A stretch of 64,000 nucleotides of DNA from Cyclospora cayetanensis (taxonomy: Eukaryota > Apicomplexa > Conoidasida > Eucoccidiorida > Eimeriidae). The position numbers were made by a program, and so were the translations under genes. The notes under the pieces were generated by a model. The model was given only the letters and a program-made list of their open reading frames with translations, searched no databases and was not told where the DNA came from. Location of the stretch: positions 62,001 through 126,000 of the forward strand of contig NW_020312771.1 in NCBI RefSeq assembly GCF_002999335.1, given 5' to 3'. Each line of letters starts with the position of its first letter. Position 1 is the first letter of the stretch. Positions 61,529 through 64,000 of the stretch are shown here, piece by piece.

Positions 61529-62841
61529 GTTGTAAGCACACCTCAGTCGCATTCATTTAGCAGACACCACATCAAAGTCGGAGAACACAACTTCGATCAT
61601 AAACGTGCCTCCCTCCTTGACAGGCACCAGGCTGCGTGCTGCCAGCCATGAAGGCAGGGGCCCCCGGCCGTATACAATATAAAATAAACAATCGTAATAG
61701 AAGAGGTAGATTTATACAAAGGAAGGCCCAGACTACAAACTCTTTGTATCTTCATTGTGGATGCATTTCCTTCCCTGCTAATGCCGTTATTTAAGAACGT
61801 ATCTAGATATATCCTAGCATAAAAACTTTGCAGCACAGCAAGAAATGGCCTTTATAGCGCCCCTTCTTGCGTCATCTCTGAAACGAAACATGGAGTTAAT
61901 GCAGTTGAGCCTTTGCTCATTAGAGCACTTGGCAAAAGACACGATGGAGCAGCATGATCACTGGTACGACGTTTCAATTTGGAATTTGGCGCTTAAATCG
62001 TCATAGGACGTCTCCATCTCGGGTGAATACGCAGGCATCAAGAATCTATGGTTTCTACCTTTTAGAGGGTGGAAGGACGCCACCGCTAGCGCCGTAAGCA
62101 GATGCGTATCCTGCGGCACCGAGTAGTACTGGCCCCCGTTCCAATGCCACTATTGACTGCCTCTTTAAGATATGTCTACTGCGAGGGAGCAGAGTCGGTT
62201 TCCTGCCCCACGGGCGGAGTTGCGTGTGGGAGGACTGGAAGGCACTTTGTTTGTTCCCCTTGCCATGTGTATGGCCCCCTCCCGCTATGTAAGGATGCTT
62301 GCAACGGCCCCCCACTTCAGCAGAAACAAGCGAGGCGGGAATCGCTGCTTGGCCACTAAATAATAACATAGGCATACTTCTGTTCCTCGTACAACCCCCC
62401 TACGCGTGCCTATTGGAGTGTGTTTCTGTCGTACAGAAATGGGTCACTCCGAATGTTAAGGAACACCCAACTCTGTGTGGCAGCTTCGCACTCCGTGTAA
62501 AGTTTACCTCATATGTCTGGCTCTTCACCCCGCCGCTTGTGAAGGCGAAAAAAAGAATTAAATGCACTCACATGTTGGATATCTTCTCGCAGCGAGAAGC
62601 AAATCCAAGGTGAAGGGAAAAAAACAGGGAAAGAGGACAGCTGCGGATGCGCGCTCCCCCTTAATCCTTGCTTAGATTAAACCAAGTCAAACCTTCTTCC
62701 TAAACAAGCAACCGCATAGAAGACACCAGCGTACACACGGGCGTGAACTCAATTGGTGAAAAGGCGAAAACGAACTGAAAGGGAAGGCGTGCACACGCGT
62801 GCTCTTGGCTGGCAATAGCGTAGGCCAGGAGTTGTGCGAAC
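61529..62841. other. convergent region, probably including unrecognised 3' exons of the CS-domain gene
   Basis: This lies between the CK2-beta stop and the last recognised exon of the CS-domain gene. That exon ends with an intron donor, so one or more 3' exons must lie to the left, but I could not identify them. No other feature was seen. Confidence 0.4.
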
Positions 62842-63331
62842 CTCTTTTCTAAGGGTCAAAGTGATTTTGGCCTCCGAGATGGAGACAGCAGACTCGGAGG
62901 GAATGATGCCCCCGTAAGTCCGTTGAATCGTTAACAAGTACAAACCAGATGGGCCTGCAAGCCAAGCAGCAGAACAGTCGAGCAGAAGATCGACACACAC
63001 ACTTTTAGCAGGAAGCGCGGTAGAAACGTCTAGCACAAAGAACGTGAACGTCGCTAAGACGGACCGACACAAGCAGCAAGCACCCATGCAAACAAGGAGA
63101 GGAGGTAGAAGAACAAAAACGGTCCGGCTTGCCGCCTCCTGCTCGCCTATTTAGATGCGAAGAACACCTTCTAGCGCTGAAGCTCGACAACTAAAGCAGA
63201 TAAACAGAGTAGACGAACGTTCGATTGCGAGAGCCACTCGGTCAGAGGCAAATTGCACGGCGACCTTTTCCGCGGTGAAAGGCCCGTCCGCCTCCTCGCC
63301 TGGACGTATGTTCTGTAGGCTGAGATACACC
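62842..63331 (-). CDS. CS-domain protein, partial (CacyBP/SIP-like candidate)
   Basis: Two exons, complement(62842..62954, 63219..63331), join in phase. The join reads RVYLSLQNIR, then EKVAVQFASDRVALAIERPS, then GLYLLTIQRTYGGIIPSESA and KITLTLRKE. This fits a CS (p23-like) beta-sandwich of the CacyBP/SGT1 type: opening strand, central 'VQF..' strand, 'YLL.I...Y..I.PSES' and closing 'KI.LTLRK'. CS domains act as Hsp90 or ubiquitin-ligase adaptors. The first exon starts with one base of a split codon after a CACAG acceptor, and the second ends at GAG before GTTCGC. Further exons therefore exist on both sides and were not identified. An SGT1, NudC or p23 relative is also possible. Confidence 0.5.
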
Positions 63332-64000
63332 CTGTGTGCAAGCCGCACAGCAAATCCACAAAGCAGTCAAGAGGCGCCTTTTGCTAGTACGTCAAGGCCT
63401 CGTTGAAACAGTAATGCGGCCAAAATATCTGGGCATGGAGAGGGCAGGAACCCTTGGCAGTGGGCCCCTTCCACGAACATGTGCGCCATTATGGCCTGCT
63501 CGGCAGCTTGTGCCTCTAGTTTTGAATCTGCCTGCTACTGATCTAGGCAGCGCCTGTCATGGTGTTTTACTTGACAGTTCTCTTGCTGTCTGCCCAAGAG
63601 TAGCGTCTAAGAGAGGTAGCCGCAGGCACTCGACGCCCGCCAATGGCTTCTTCCGCCGCATCCTTCGAGCTGATGGGCCTCGTGGGCTCTGAGGGCCCCC
63701 TGGCCAGGAGAGCCGGAGGGCCACCCGTAACGATACCGGGGCCCTCAATTTTCTAAAGGTAGCACATAGTACGCACTCGTAGCAGCACCATGGAAGGCCA
63801 CAGGTGGTAAGTGTAGATGGCAAAGGGAGTACAACGGCCGAGCAAAGTAGAAAAATGAATGTGCCCATTGAACTAGCAATTCGGGGGCGCAAGGAGCAAC
63901 AAAAACAGGAAACCAGGATAAAAGGCTCTGTTTTCATGCATCCCCAATGCGCACATGGGTATTCCCCCTCACTTGTTCTTCTGCATACCTTAGCCTCCTC
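63332..64000. other. right edge, probably 5' part of the CS-domain gene
   Basis: The CS-domain gene needs at least one upstream exon, which would lie here or beyond the window. A GGGCCC palindromic patch lies at about 63690-63745. No motif-bearing exon was recognised. Confidence 0.35.

Noticed and set aside
1..64000. CRISPR arrays, bacterial operons, phage genes, telomeric AAACCCT arrays
   Set aside because: No regularly spaced direct repeats with unique spacers, no polycistronic layout and no telomere-type repeat runs were seen. The gene structure is eukaryotic throughout.

Overview
The window looks like nuclear DNA of a coccidian apicomplexan, most likely Eimeria or a close relative such as Cyclospora. 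The reasons are: short-exon genes with many small introns; long single-residue runs (Gln, Glu, Ala, Ser/Asn) inside conserved proteins; CAG-type trinucleotide runs; a GTPase with a signal-plus-transit leader of the kind used for apicoplast import; and no operons. The species call is inference.

Nine genes can be identified from conserved motifs and were rebuilt exon by exon by matching splice phase across GT..AG borders. In order they are: an NSUN5/Rcm1-type rRNA m5C methyltransferase (minus, 2723-5798); mitochondrial elongation factor G (plus, 6487-11063); an EngB-type GTPase with an apicoplast-like leader (minus, 14377-16639); 3-hydroxyisobutyryl-CoA hydrolase (minus, 18660-21358); the WD40-cyclophilin PPWD1 (plus, 22980-28549); serine/threonine phosphatase PP5 (plus, 39767-42898); an ERMP1/Fxna-like M28 metallopeptidase (minus, 43700-51792); an hnRNP U-like SPRY/kinase-fold protein (minus, 54685-58163); and casein kinase II beta (plus, 59204-61528). 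A multispanning RING-finger protein (minus, 30626-32872) and a CS-domain protein, perhaps CacyBP/SIP (minus, 62842-63331 and beyond), are recognised at domain level. Partial or unrecognised coding stretches lie at the left edge and near 17.2-17.6 kb.

The genes serve unrelated housekeeping tasks: rRNA modification, organellar translation and ribosome assembly, valine breakdown, splicing and RNA binding, phosphorylation and dephosphorylation, and ER proteolysis. Neighbours are often convergent or divergent, and nothing suggests a functional cluster.

Between 33.0 and 39.7 kb lies a gene-free, visibly more AT-rich block. It carries a decayed reverse-transcriptase-like stretch and a weaker integrase-like stretch, both on the minus strand, and is best read as the remains of Ty3/gypsy-type elements. 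Other non-coding features are long ATAC/GTATGT-type alternating repeats (mostly in introns), a 27-bp intronic minisatellite, an 18-bp coding minisatellite, and many GGGGCCCC-centred palindromes in both coding and non-coding DNA. I did not find a convincing new multi-gene system, tRNA, rRNA or CRISPR array.
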